In this document: positions 8,573 to 17,104 of the stretch, one piece after another
Layout: every line of letters starts with the position of its first letter
How positions within the stretch are numbered: position 1 is the stretch's first letter
Assembly (NCBI GenBank): GCA_934700615.1
Contig: CAKUXR010000020.1
Span: 1 to 62,772 of the forward strand
Source of the DNA: an uncultured Bacteroidales bacterium
Lineage (GTDB): Bacteria; Bacteroidota; Bacteroidia; Bacteroidales; UBA932
Direction: 5' to 3'
DNA: 62,772 nt
Made by a program: the position numbers and the translations under genes
The notes under the pieces: generated by a model
The model's input: only the letters and a program-made list of their open reading frames with translations
Database searches by the model: none
Told to the model about the DNA's origin: nothing

Positions 8573-9915
8573 CGCGCACCTCCTTTTATCTGACGTTTCA
8601 CGATGAGCGGAAGCACGAAGGAGATTCCCACCCTTGTCGGGCCGAAGAATGTATAATAATTCTGCTTTACGCCTGGGTCCTTGATGAGGTCGGCCCAGTC
8701 GGATGTCGGGGTATAATGGCGGGCCTGTGTAAGGATGCAGCCCACACCGACATTGAACTCCATCCTCATCCATTTCTTCCTGCCTATTGGCATACCGAAG
8801 GTATAGTCAATGCCAATGTCGATGTATTCGCCCTGATAGCCGCTCTTGAGCTTCTGATAGTCATAGTAGCCGCCACCGGCATAAAGTCCGAGAGCATGAC
8901 CTTTCAGCTTATCGTCACGAGTCCACTCATATTTACCGTTCCTGCCTGTAAACCAATACTTTCCGTCGATGAACCAGCCCAGCATCTCGCCACAGTATTT
9001 GTTGCTCTTTGCAAGCCACCAGGGATACCAGTAATCGGCACCGATAGAGAAATGACGTCCGACAGGAATTTCCACGCCGAAGTTAAGCCCTGGAACAAGC
9101 AGATTGGTCCTGCCTGCAAGAATCATCTGGCGCTTGTACTCCGGAAGAACAGGAGAAACCGGTTCCGTCTGAGGTATCAATGCCAGATGGGGGGGGGTGG
9201 AAGGATAGTCGGTAAAATGCTTCTCCACGTGGGCGATTCCCGGATCCACCCACACGCAAATCCATGTGGCATAACGCAGCCGAGGCATGTTTTCATCGAT
9301 GATATGACGCCAGGAACGACCTCCGTCCAATGACTTGAGACTCAGCTTTTTGGATTCAGTATCAATGTCAGAGCGCAGGATTCCGAGGACCAGTTCCCTG
9401 TCTTCCTCATGATAGTTTTTCTCGATTTCTTCGGTAAGTCCGTCCCAGTTTTCAGGGACAGGATCCAGTTTGATTTTGTCAGCGGTGAGTGACGAGCCTT
9501 CAGGCACCATCTTTAGAAGGAAAGCTTTTGCCGACTCCGCACGTTTACGCGAAAGCCATACATTTCGGGAGTAAGGGCCTTCAGGAGATGCAAATGAACG
9601 GATTGTGATGCTGTCGATTTTCGGGGAAATGGACAAGAACTTGCGGATCTGACCAAGTTGCCAGATATTGTCGAGATATTGCTCGTCAATATCGACACCG
9701 TTGAGACAATAGTAAATCGCAAAATGTCTTGCGACTGACCTCATCAGCGGTTCGTCATTATCTTCTTCTATCTGATTTGCAGTTTTGACGTTGTCGGAAC
9801 TATCCGGTGTCATGGTGATGTTGCAGAATTGCATGCAATCACCTGCCTGGAGTCGTAAGGAAATCGACATCAAAAGAGCTACAGCGAGAAGCTGTATCTT
9901 TGAACGAGTTCTCAT
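8569..9915 (-). CDS. DUF3575 / OmpA-like outer-membrane protein, first gene of the fimbrial operon
   Basis: 448 residues with a signal peptide (MRTRSKIQLLAVALLMSISL...QAG). Residues about 60-200 form an OmpA-like peptidoglycan-associated domain (SITIRSFASPEGPYSRNVWL, SRKRAESAKAFLL). The C-terminal half (about 250-448) is the DUF3575 beta-barrel, starting LVPGLNFGVEIPVGRHFSIG and ending in alternating aromatic strands (ISFVLPLIVKRQIKG). Such proteins precede Mfa/FimA operons and may provide the outer-membrane base or link it to the wall; Mfa-type pili have a comparable partner. A run of nine C in the coding strand (9189-9197) falls near residue 240, between the two domains. In this copy the frame is open through it. 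Confidence 0.8.
   Translation of the reverse strand: MRTRSKIQLLAVALLMSISLRLQAGDCMQFCNITMTPDSSDNVKTANQIEEDNDEPLMRSVARHFAIYYCLNGVDIDEQYLDNIWQLGQIRKFLSISPKIDSITIRSFASPEGPYSRNVWLSRKRAESAKAFLLKMVPEGSSLTADKIKLDPVPENWDGLTEEIEKNYHEEDRELVLGILRSDIDTESKKLSLKSLDGGRSWRHIIDENMPRLRYATWICVWVDPGIAHVEKHFTDYPSTPPHLALIPQTEPVSPVLPEYKRQMILAGRTNLLVPGLNFGVEIPVGRHFSIGADYWYPWWLAKSNKYCGEMLGWFIDGKYWFTGRNGKYEWTRDDKLKGHALGLYAGGGYYDYQKLKSGYQGEYIDIGIDYTFGMPIGRKKWMRMEFNVGVGCILTQARHYTPTSDWADLIKDPGVKQNYYTFFGPTRVGISFVLPLIVKRQIKGGAR
9189..9197. repeat. nine-base G/C run inside the DUF3575 gene
   Basis: Nine G on the top strand, encoding T-P-P-H in the minus-strand gene. The frame is intact at this length. Loss or gain of one base would cut off the beta-barrel while leaving the OmpA-like part, so this is a potential on/off tract. 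Confidence 0.6.
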
Positions 9916-9987
9916 ACAAGTTTAAATTCACAAGTATTTTATGTGCCGCCTCATCCCCCGGCGGCCATCTTTTTCTAAAAGGGAGCG

Positions 9988-10019
9988 CAAAATTACAGCA
10001 TCATTTTCAGATATCCAAG
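9988..10019 (-). promoter_or_regulatory. probable promoter of the fimbrial operon
   Basis: On the minus strand CTTG (10016-10019) is followed after 20 nt by TAATTTTG (9988-9995), matching TAnnTTTG. It lies 73 nt upstream of the first fimbrial ORF. Confidence 0.5.
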
Positions 10020-10144
10020 AGTTTTCCTTTTCGCAGAAAATACGCTAAAACGTTAATATAAAAGCTGGTACACAGCGAATAATTGTCAATTTTACCTATT
10101 GCATTGTTTGTACGCTGTAATCTATCTTGCTGAAAATCAACCCT

Positions 10145-10155
10145 CCCCCCCCCCC
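10145..10155. repeat. run of 11 C upstream of the fimbrial operon
   Basis: Eleven C in a row, followed by eight A, between purN and the fimbrial operon. It lies about 125 bp upstream of the predicted -33 box. Length changes here could affect promoter spacing or an upstream binding site, or the tract may be neutral. The gap 9916-10243 holds only this tract and the promoter. Confidence 0.7.
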
Positions 10156-10243
10156 GAAAAAAAAGAAGCCGCGCCAAGATATGACGCAGGCAAGAAATGT
10201 CCTATTTTTCGCTTTTTCTTATGAATAAATTTCTTTTAAAAAA

Positions 10244-10837
10244 TTATAATTTATGCGTATCCTGACCGAAAGTGGCATCTAAAACATTTTGAACCACTTG
10301 AGGGAAATAACGCATTTCCAGGACATGCTCCTTTTCTGCTATCTGGTCAGGCGTATCGTCCACGCTGATAGGTGTGGAATACTGGGCGATGATTTCGCCT
10401 CCGTCCACTTTCGCGCTCACATAATGGACTGTCATGCCGGTCTCAGTCTCCCCTGCAGCCTTTACCGCCTCATGGACATGATGGCCGTACATTCCGATTC
10501 CTCCGAATTTAGGGAGAAGTGCAGGATGAATGTTGATCATCCGACGTTCATAAGCATTGATGAGGAACTCAGGAACTACGAGAAGGAAGCCTGCAAGCAC
10601 GATAAAGTCAATGTCATATTCTTTCATCAGCGACATGAGCCGGGTCTCGTCATTGAACTCCTTCTTCGTCATGACTGCCGTAGGCACTCCTAGATTTTTC
10701 GCGCGTACAAGGGCGTAAGCGTCTGGTTTATTGCTCAATACCAATGCCATTTTGTAGTCAGTAGATCCTGCGAAGTGGCGGATTATCGCCTCGCAGTTTG
10801 TTCCGCTTCCGGATACGAAGATTGCAACATTTGTCAT
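10244..10837 (-). CDS. purN: phosphoribosylglycinamide formyltransferase PurN
   Basis: About 197 residues from the ATG at 10837 (MTNVAIFVSGSGTNCEAII), the normal length and N-terminus for the family. An upstream in-frame ATG adds 16 unlikely residues. The enzyme transfers the formyl group of 10-formyl-THF to GAR in purine synthesis. Family marks are visible: the phosphate-binding GSGTN near residue 10, INIHPALLPKFGG with the catalytic His, and YVSAKVDGGEIIAQ with the catalytic Asp. It is a single-gene unit, separated from the fimbrial operon by 330 bp and transcribed away from the DUF5686 gene. Confidence 0.93.
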   Translation of the reverse strand: MTNVAIFVSGSGTNCEAIIRHFAGSTDYKMALVLSNKPDAYALVRAKNLGVPTAVMTKKEFNDETRLMSLMKEYDIDFIVLAGFLLVVPEFLINAYERRMINIHPALLPKFGGIGMYGHHVHEAVKAAGETETGMTVHYVSAKVDGGEIIAQYSTPISVDDTPDQIAEKEHVLEMRYFPQVVQNVLDATFGQDTHKL

Positions 10838-11013
10838 GTGAAGTGCGTTTTCTAAAATATTGTGCGAAGATACGGCTTTTGACATTATTATGAAACTTTT
10901 CTTTGGCTGATGTTCCCAAGTAACGTGAGAAAAATAACCTGCTTCAGATTAGAAGCAGATTTCCGGTGAGAAGTTCCCGGGCAAATATTGTGACAATGTA
11001 TGCAAGAATTTGC

Positions 11014-11021
11014 TATATTTG
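11014..11021 (+). promoter_or_regulatory. probable -7 box for the DUF5686 gene
   Basis: TATATTTG matches TAnnTTTG about 127 nt before the start codon. The only upstream candidate is TTG at 10988-10990 with a long 23-nt spacer, so confidence is modest. Confidence 0.4.
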
Positions 11022-11112
11022 ATAATTTATAGGTGCGGTCACGGGCCGGCTTCGGATGACATTGACCGGAGATACCGAGAAGACATTGACCTGAACCCGG
11101 CGCCTGCACCGG

Positions 11113-11142
11113 CATTGACATTGACATTGACATTGACATTGA
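11113..11142 (+). repeat. five tandem copies of CATTGA directly upstream of a start codon
   Basis: Five perfect hexamers end 5 nt before the ATG at 11148. The first four are followed by C, so each also counts as the genome-wide heptamer CATTGAC. The array sits where a ribosome-binding site would be, in the 5' UTR of the DUF5686 gene. Confidence 0.9.
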
Positions 11143-11147
11143 TAAAA

Positions 11148-13703
11148 ATGAGAAGGAAAAAGATATATCAGATTCTGGCGGCAGCTGCCGGCGTTTTTGC
11201 GATGGCGGCGTTGCTGTGCGGTTCTGCTCTCGCCCAGACGACGAAAGTCAAGGGACGCGTGACTGACGAATCAGGCATTGGACTTCCTTTCGTAGCCGTT
11301 TATTTTCTGAACACGACTATCGGTGTTTCTACCGACCTGGACGGCAACTATTCAATGGAGACGAGGGACTCGACGGCGTGTCTGCTCTGCGCGTCCATTC
11401 TCGGCTACGAAAACCAGATTATAAGAATCAGCCGGGGAGCTTATAATGAGGTCAATTTCAGGCTGAAGGAGGTCAATACTTCGCTCACCGCGGTCGTCGT
11501 CAAGCCGGACAACCGATACATGAAATGGATTCTGAAGCAAATCGACAATCATAGGGAGATCAATAACCCTGAGCGCAGAAGTCATTATGTATGTGATACT
11601 TACACGAAGATGGAACTTGACCTGACCAATGCTGAGGAGCAGATCAAAAACAAGATGCTGAGGCGCAATTTCGGCTTCGTTTTCGATTATATGGACACGT
11701 CGTCGGTTTCGGGAAAGCCATATCTGCCAGTCATGATTTCGGAGACGAGGGCGAAGCGGTATCACGGGATATCGCCGGAAGTGAACAAGGAAGTCATCGA
11801 GGCGACCAGAATTTCAGGTCTGAATGAGGACAATGCGGTTTCCCAGTTTACGGGCAGCATGCACCTGAAGACCAACTTCTACAACAATTTCATCAATGCT
11901 TTCAATGTGCAGATCCCTTCACCGCTGTCGGCATCCGGAAACATATACTACAATTACTATCTTGTTGACAGTCTGAATGTTGAAGGCAGGAAGACGTGGA
12001 AAATCAGATTCCACCCGGCCAAGGGCATTTCTTCGTCAGTCTTCGACGGGGAGATGAACATTGATGCGCAGGATTTCGGACTGCGGGAGATTCATGTGAA
12101 GCTTTTCCGCGGTGCCAACATAAACTGGATACGTGACCTTGTCATTGACAGGAGCGATCAGCGTGTGGGCGATTCGGTGTGGTTCTACAAACAGGACCGG
12201 CTCTACGTGGATTTTTCCGTGACGATGCGGGACTCGTCGAAGCTGGCTTCTTTCCTGGGCAACAGGCAGATAGAGTACATGAATCCGGTTCTCGGGGAGG
12301 ATGCGAAGCCGGAGGTCACAAAGGTCAATACCAATGTGCATATCGAGAAGGAGGCGGCGCGGCGTGATGACGAGTGGTGGGACAATGCCAGGCCATATGC
12401 GCTGTCCACGAAGGAGCAGAACATATATAATATGGTGGATTCCATAAAGCAGGTTCCGCTCTTCAATAACATTTACAATGTGGTGAACACTGTGGTGTCC
12501 GGCTATCTGGAGACGAAGTATTTTGCTTTCGGACCATATTCGAGGATTTACAGTTTCAATAAGATAGAGGGAAACCGTGTGCAGATCGGAGGCCGTACCA
12601 CGCCTGAGGTCAGCAAGAAGTTCAGGCTGTCGGGATTTCTGGCTTACGGGTTCAAGGACAAGGAGTTCAAGGGCGGCGGTACGCTGGAATGGATGCTCAG
12701 CAGGCAGCCGACCATGAAGCTGACATTTTCGGGGAAGAAGGACATGATGCAGCTCGGCAAGGGTACCGCGGCTTTCAATGAGACTTCCCTGCTCACGTCA
12801 ATCCTGACGAAAAGGGGCAGCGAGAAAAGGAGTCCTGTCAATGAATATGCGGCGAGGTTCGACTGGGAGATCAAGCCGTGGCTCAATACTTCTACCGCAT
12901 TGGAATTCAGGAGGATATATTCCAATGTCTTTGTACCGATGAGGCGTGTTGTTTCCGAGAAGGATACTGCTTTTGTGAATTCTGTCGGGGCCAATGACCT
13001 GCATATCACTGCCAGATTTTCCAAGGATGAGACTGTAACGCGTGGCATTTTCGAGAAGTCCTATCTGCATTCGGCCTATCCTGTCGTCACCATTGACCTT
13101 CTGGGTTCGCTGAAGGGCATCGGCAGGAATGAGTACAGTTATTTCAGGTCTGAGGTCAGCATGGACTACAAGCTGAAGCTGCCTCCGGTCGGGGCGTCCA
13201 GAATCAAGTTGACGGCCGGCAAGATTGTCGGCACTGTGCCATATCCTATGCTCAAGCTTCATGAGGGTAACGGTACTTATATTCTGGACCAGAGTTCGTT
13301 CTCGTGCATGGAGTTCTATGAGTTCGCTTCAGATACGTGGATGTCGCTGCTCTGGGAGCATAATTTCGGAGGTTTCTTCTTGGGTAAGATACCGCTGATC
13401 AAAAAGTTGCATTGGCGTGAGGTGGTGACTTTGAAGGCGGTTTATGGTACGTTGTCGGAGAAGAACAACGGTATTCTGGGAAGTGAGCATTCGTCTGAGG
13501 CCCCATTGCTTTTCCCCAAGGGCATGACGTCGCTGAACAAGCCTTATGTCGAGATGGGTGTGGGTATTTCCAACATTCTCAGGCTGCTTCGCGTGGATGC
13601 GTTCTGGAGGCTGACGCACAGGGAGATCGAGGGCGCAGACGGTGTCATGAGGAAGTCGCCAAATTGCTTCGTGGCTACCATAGGGCTGGAACTGAGGTTC
13701 TGA
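11148..13703 (+). CDS. DUF5686 outer-membrane protein with carboxypeptidase-regulatory-like N-terminal domain
   Basis: About 851 residues from the ATG at 11148, which gives a signal peptide (MRRKKIYQILAAAAGVFAMA... ending SALAQ). The longer open frame upstream only translates the hexamer array. Residues about 30-110 form a CarboxypepD_reg-like domain (KVKGRVTDESGIGLPFVAVY, STDLDGNYSM), as in TonB-linked proteins. The rest is DUF5686: HYVCDTYTKMELDL, a beta-rich middle, and C-terminal outer-membrane strands ending in Phe (FVATIGLELRF). This resembles a large barrel in the outer membrane. The family is widespread in Bacteroidetes and its function is not established. It stands alone between purN and rpmE2. 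Confidence 0.82.
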   Translation: MRRKKIYQILAAAAGVFAMAALLCGSALAQTTKVKGRVTDESGIGLPFVAVYFLNTTIGVSTDLDGNYSMETRDSTACLLCASILGYENQIIRISRGAYNEVNFRLKEVNTSLTAVVVKPDNRYMKWILKQIDNHREINNPERRSHYVCDTYTKMELDLTNAEEQIKNKMLRRNFGFVFDYMDTSSVSGKPYLPVMISETRAKRYHGISPEVNKEVIEATRISGLNEDNAVSQFTGSMHLKTNFYNNFINAFNVQIPSPLSASGNIYYNYYLVDSLNVEGRKTWKIRFHPAKGISSSVFDGEMNIDAQDFGLREIHVKLFRGANINWIRDLVIDRSDQRVGDSVWFYKQDRLYVDFSVTMRDSSKLASFLGNRQIEYMNPVLGEDAKPEVTKVNTNVHIEKEAARRDDEWWDNARPYALSTKEQNIYNMVDSIKQVPLFNNIYNVVNTVVSGYLETKYFAFGPYSRIYSFNKIEGNRVQIGGRTTPEVSKKFRLSGFLAYGFKDKEFKGGGTLEWMLSRQPTMKLTFSGKKDMMQLGKGTAAFNETSLLTSILTKRGSEKRSPVNEYAARFDWEIKPWLNTSTALEFRRIYSNVFVPMRRVVSEKDTAFVNSVGANDLHITARFSKDETVTRGIFEKSYLHSAYPVVTIDLLGSLKGIGRNEYSYFRSEVSMDYKLKLPPVGASRIKLTAGKIVGTVPYPMLKLHEGNGTYILDQSSFSCMEFYEFASDTWMSLLWEHNFGGFFLGKIPLIKKLHWREVVTLKAVYGTLSEKNNGILGSEHSSEAPLLFPKGMTSLNKPYVEMGVGISNILRLLRVDAFWRLTHREIEGADGVMRKSPNCFVATIGLELRF

Positions 13704-13813
13704 TTTGTTTCGTCGGGTTGGGTTTCGAAGGTGACAAAGGTGGGATAAGAGTGCTGAGGGTGGTTCCCGAAGGTCACAAAGTCGGGAAATACTTGCAAAA
13801 AACGGCGACAATG

Positions 13814-13845
13814 CTTGGATATCCGAAGAAAAGTCCCTAAATTTG
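13814..13845 (+). promoter_or_regulatory. promoter of rpmE2
   Basis: CTTG (13814-13817), 20-nt spacer, TAAATTTG (13838-13845), followed by a 35-nt leader. Confidence 0.6.
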
Positions 13846-13880
13846 CAGTCCAATTTTGAATCAACTAAATTTTAAAGAAA

Positions 13881-14132
13881 ATGAAAAAAGGAATTCATCC
13901 CGAAAACTACCGCCTTGTAGCTTTCAAGGATATGTCTAACGACACAGTGTTCATTACACGTTCTTGCGCCACCACAAAGGAAACTCTGATGGTCGACGGA
14001 GTTGAGTACCCAGTAGTGAAAGTCGAGATCTCTAACACCTCACATCCATTCTACACCGGTAAGGTTAAGCTCGTGGATACTGCAGGTCGTGTCGATAAGT
14101 TCTACCAGAGATACAAGAGCAGACAGAAATAA
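13881..14132 (+). CDS. rpmE2: 50S ribosomal protein L31 type B
   Basis: 83 residues beginning MKKGIHPENYRLVAFKDMSN, the standard N-terminus of the L31 B type, and ending in a basic tail (FYQRYKSRQK). The two CxxC zinc pairs of the A type are absent, so this is the zinc-independent form. It binds the central protuberance of the large subunit. It has its own promoter (13814-13845) and a terminator 20 nt after the stop, so it is monocistronic. Confidence 0.95.
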   Translation: MKKGIHPENYRLVAFKDMSNDTVFITRSCATTKETLMVDGVEYPVVKVEISNTSHPFYTGKVKLVDTAGRVDKFYQRYKSRQK

Positions 14133-14151
14133 TTTCTGCCGAATCATATAC

Positions 14152-14185
14152 AAAACCCAGTCTGATGAGTCAGGCTGGGTTTTGT
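14152..14185 (+). terminator. rho-independent terminator after rpmE2
   Basis: CAAAACCCAG and CTGGGTTTTG form a 10-bp stem, and the T-rich 3' side runs on into TTGTTTTTATT. Confidence 0.85.
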
Positions 14186-14216
14186 TGTTTTTATTATTGT
14201 TTGCGATATGGGGCAA

Positions 14217-14320
14217 GGTTGTCTCAAAAGTCAAACATTTCCCAGTGAGTCAAGAATTCGCTTTGAGCCGTACATATGGACACTAACAGTTTCACTCTCG
14301 CAAGGACTTTTAAGACAGTC
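14217..14320. repeat. MITE-like element A, copy 2
   Basis: The ends GGTTGTCTCAAAAGTCA and GACTTTTAAGACAGTC are imperfect inverted repeats. The interior matches copy 1 at 1237-1344 in scattered blocks. It lies directly downstream of the rpmE2 terminator. Confidence 0.55.
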
Positions 14321-14338
14321 GGGGGAGGTGAGGCGAGG

Positions 14339-14424
14339 TTTTGTTCCAGATAAATCGATTTAGCGGTACGAAATGGCCAAGACTGATGGTTTTGTACCGC
14401 GGAAACGTTTTAGGTGGGACAAAA
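14339..14424. repeat. 86-bp inverted-repeat element C, copy 1
   Basis: It starts TTTTGTTCCAGATAAATCG and ends CGTTTTAGGTGGGACAAAAT, so the ends are complementary over about 18 nt with mismatches. The centre contains TTTAGCGGTACGAAATGG and GTACCGCGGAAACG. The second copy is at 22738-22824. From 14425 to 14507 I see nothing. Confidence 0.55.
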
Positions 14425-14507
14425 TGCCACAGACAAGACGGTTGGCCATGCCTATGACATCATTATGGTCAGAACAGCGGGATTCAAGTCCGGTCCTATA
14501 GGGATTC

Positions 14508-15572
14508 CTACTTCATTCTATACGGCTGGTCGTCATACAGGGTGAAGCGCTTGGCCTTGCGGACCCACTTCTGCTCCTCCAGCTTGACATATTCCTTAGC
14601 CTCCTGGAATGAGATTTCGCCGGAAAGATATGAGGCCAGCTTCTCGTCAGCCAGTTTCTTGTAGAACTCCTCGGAAAGCGTAAACTCGGGATAGACATCC
14701 TTGAAATAGCGTATCAGCTGAAGAGTATGGAGCAGCGAATGGTATTGAGTACCAGGCGTCAACATAATCTGATACCCGAAACACCTTTCGTCGGCATAAC
14801 GTCCGGCTGACGGCTTGAAAGAACATGGACGCAGGAGAACGCCTTCAGGAACCGGAAGACGGTCATACGGACCATGCGTGATGAACGGAGCACCGAAATA
14901 CTCATACGGACGGGCTGTACCGATGGCCGGAGTAATATTGGTATTGTTCCACAATCCCCCGCCGCTATACATGTAGCAGGTAAACAGACCAGGAATATCT
15001 GACGCCGGCGCTATAGTCCACGGAAGAAGATCCTTGTTGTAGTCCGAAGCCAAGGCCGAAATGACATGAAGAGGATACTTTGCACCGATTTCCGCATAGA
15101 ACAGATTGCACAGTTCACCCAACGTAAGTCCGTGACGGTGAGCGACTCGCGGCACAAACGCCTCGCACTCCGTCATCGGAACAGTACCCTCGACCACCCT
15201 GCCGGCCGGATTAATATGATCCACAATGTAAAGGGCTGGAGGTTCATCAATGACCATGAGGAGCATCATGAGGCGGAGAACGTCCTTCGTATAATTGAAA
15301 TAACGCACTCCTACATCCTGAATTTCAACTACAATGGCATTGAGCCCCCTCAATGATTCCGAGTCGAAACCGATATGGTTGGTCCCAGGCGTAAGCTCGG
15401 CATCCTCAGGCTGGAACAGACGTTCCAGATTACCTCTCTCCTTGAAAATCTGATACATATAACGGTCGCTGCTTGTGTCCCAGCAATTCTGGGTACAGAA
15501 GCAGCCGACCTTACCATCAATCAGAGCCTTGTCCAGCTGGTCCTGGAGCGGAGTTGTTCTGAATGAAAACAT
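14508..15572 (-). CDS. DUF1343 protein (NamZ-like exo-beta-N-acetylmuramidase family)
   Basis: 354 residues. The motif NAIVVEIQDVGVRYFNYTKD and the following LYIVDHINPAGRVVEGTVP match the DUF1343 core, where the corresponding IQDVG and PN-x-G-x-x-VEG segments are highly conserved. Characterised members (NamZ) remove terminal MurNAc from peptidoglycan fragments. This protein starts directly with MFSFRTTPLQDQLDKALIDG and has no signal peptide, unlike the usual exported forms, and it is somewhat short, so a cytoplasmic role in recycling is possible. It lies 27 nt after glmM on the same strand, which fits an amino-sugar or cell-wall link. The specific activity is inferred. Confidence 0.72.
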   Translation of the reverse strand: MFSFRTTPLQDQLDKALIDGKVGCFCTQNCWDTSSDRYMYQIFKERGNLERLFQPEDAELTPGTNHIGFDSESLRGLNAIVVEIQDVGVRYFNYTKDVLRLMMLLMVIDEPPALYIVDHINPAGRVVEGTVPMTECEAFVPRVAHRHGLTLGELCNLFYAEIGAKYPLHVISALASDYNKDLLPWTIAPASDIPGLFTCYMYSGGGLWNNTNITPAIGTARPYEYFGAPFITHGPYDRLPVPEGVLLRPCSFKPSAGRYADERCFGYQIMLTPGTQYHSLLHTLQLIRYFKDVYPEFTLSEEFYKKLADEKLASYLSGEISFQEAKEYVKLEEQKWVRKAKRFTLYDDQPYRMK

Positions 15573-15599
15573 TATCTATACAAGTTTCTCGAATGCCGG

Positions 15600-17021
15600 T
15601 TATTTACCTTCAATGATTTTCTCCGCAACCTTGATGACTTCCTCACCAAGTTTCACAGCCTCTTCCTCTGTAGGAGCCTCAGAATAAATACGGATAATCG
15701 GCTCAGTATTCGACTTGCGGAGATGCACCCACTCACGCTTGGACTCGAAACTGATCTTGACACCGTCAATGTCATTGACATTTTCATTGGCATAAATCTT
15801 TTTCAGCTCGGTCAAAATCTTATCAATCAGCGACTTGTCCGAGAGTTCGATGCGGTTCTTCGCGATGTGGTACTCCGGGTATGTCTTCTTGAGCTCTGAC
15901 ACCTTCATCTTCTTGTGAGCGAGGTTGGAGAGGAACAGGGCCACGCCGACCATGGCGTCACGGCCTGAATGGATTGCCGGATAGATTACGCCTCCGTTGC
16001 CCTCTCCGCCGATAAGGGCACCCTTCTCATGCATGAGCGTAGTAACATTGACCTCACCCACTGCGGAAGAGTAGTATGTGCCGCCGTAGCTCTCGGTGAC
16101 ATCTCTCAAAGCCCTTGAAGATGAGAGGTTTGAAACGGTGACGAGATTCTTTGCGCCTTCAGCTTTCGCGCGTGAAAGGAGGTAATCTGCCACACTGACG
16201 AGGGTATATTCCTCGACGAACGGCTCGCCGTTTTCGCAGATGAAAGCGAGTCTGTCAACGTCAGGATCGACTGAAATTCCGAGGTCAGCGTGCTCTCTGA
16301 CAACGGTTTCGCTCAGGTCAACAAGGTTTTTCGGGAGCGGTTCCGGATTATGTGCGAAGTCGCCGGTCGGATCGCAGTTCAGCTCAATGCATTTCACGCC
16401 AAGTCTCTCGAGCAGGCGCGGCATGATGATTCCGCCGACTGAATTGATGGCATCGAGCACCACTGTAAAATGTGCATCCCTCACGGCCTGCGCATCCACT
16501 GCCGGAAGCGCCATCACTGCATCGAGGTGCTTATCAGTAAAATCTTCGTCAATGATAGTGCCGAGATTATCCACATCGCTGAAGTCAAAGTCTTCACTGT
16601 CAGCACATTCCAGAACTGCCTGACCTTCTGCCGCAGAAAGGAACTCACCTTTTTCATTCAGCAGTTTCAATGCATTCCACTGTCTCGGGTTGTGTGACGC
16701 GGTAAGGATAAGTCCGCCGTCAGCACCGGAAAGGATCACGGCCATCTCGGTTGTAGGTGTGGATGCGAAACCTGCACGGATTACATCTACGCCGCATGCT
16801 ACCAGAGTTCCGCAAACAAGGTTTTCCACCATTTCGCCGGAAAGTCTCGCGTCTTTTCCTACTACTACGGTATATCTTTCGCCTGCGCCCTTAGGTCTGC
16901 GATCGCGAAGTTTCAAGCAATAAGCGTATGTGAATTTGACAATATCTACCGGAGTGAGCGCTTCACCCGGTTTTCCGCCGATAGTGCCGCGGATTCCTGA
17001 GATGGATTTGATAAGTGACAT
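15600..17021 (-). CDS. glmM: phosphoglucosamine mutase
   Basis: 473 residues of the alpha-D-phosphohexomutase family. The order is the N-terminal ISGIRGTIGGKPGE, the phosphoserine loop TASHNPRQWNALKLLN (catalytic Ser in ASHNP) near residue 105, the Mg-binding DPDVDRLAF near 255, the sugar loop GGEGNGGVIYP near 330, and the C-terminal phosphate loop RKSNTEPIIRIYSEA. It interconverts GlcN-6-P and GlcN-1-P for UDP-GlcNAc synthesis. A phosphomannomutase or phosphoglucomutase specificity cannot be ruled out, but this TASHNP...WNALKLLN form is the usual Bacteroidetes GlmM. It is probably cotranscribed with the DUF1343 gene downstream. Confidence 0.88.
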   Translation of the reverse strand: MSLIKSISGIRGTIGGKPGEALTPVDIVKFTYAYCLKLRDRRPKGAGERYTVVVGKDARLSGEMVENLVCGTLVACGVDVIRAGFASTPTTEMAVILSGADGGLILTASHNPRQWNALKLLNEKGEFLSAAEGQAVLECADSEDFDFSDVDNLGTIIDEDFTDKHLDAVMALPAVDAQAVRDAHFTVVLDAINSVGGIIMPRLLERLGVKCIELNCDPTGDFAHNPEPLPKNLVDLSETVVREHADLGISVDPDVDRLAFICENGEPFVEEYTLVSVADYLLSRAKAEGAKNLVTVSNLSSSRALRDVTESYGGTYYSSAVGEVNVTTLMHEKGALIGGEGNGGVIYPAIHSGRDAMVGVALFLSNLAHKKMKVSELKKTYPEYHIAKNRIELSDKSLIDKILTELKKIYANENVNDIDGVKISFESKREWVHLRKSNTEPIIRIYSEAPTEEEAVKLGEEVIKVAEKIIEGK

Positions 17022-17104
17022 TATTATATGTTTTTATTTGTTCTACGTTTTGTCCGACTTTTTGAGATGGAGAATCTGCTGCGGGCAACATTTATGACGA
17101 TTGT

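Noticed and set aside
11010..11147. N-terminal extension of the DUF5686 protein (Leu-Thr repeats)
   Set aside because: It only translates the CATTGA array and precedes a clear signal peptide starting at 11148.
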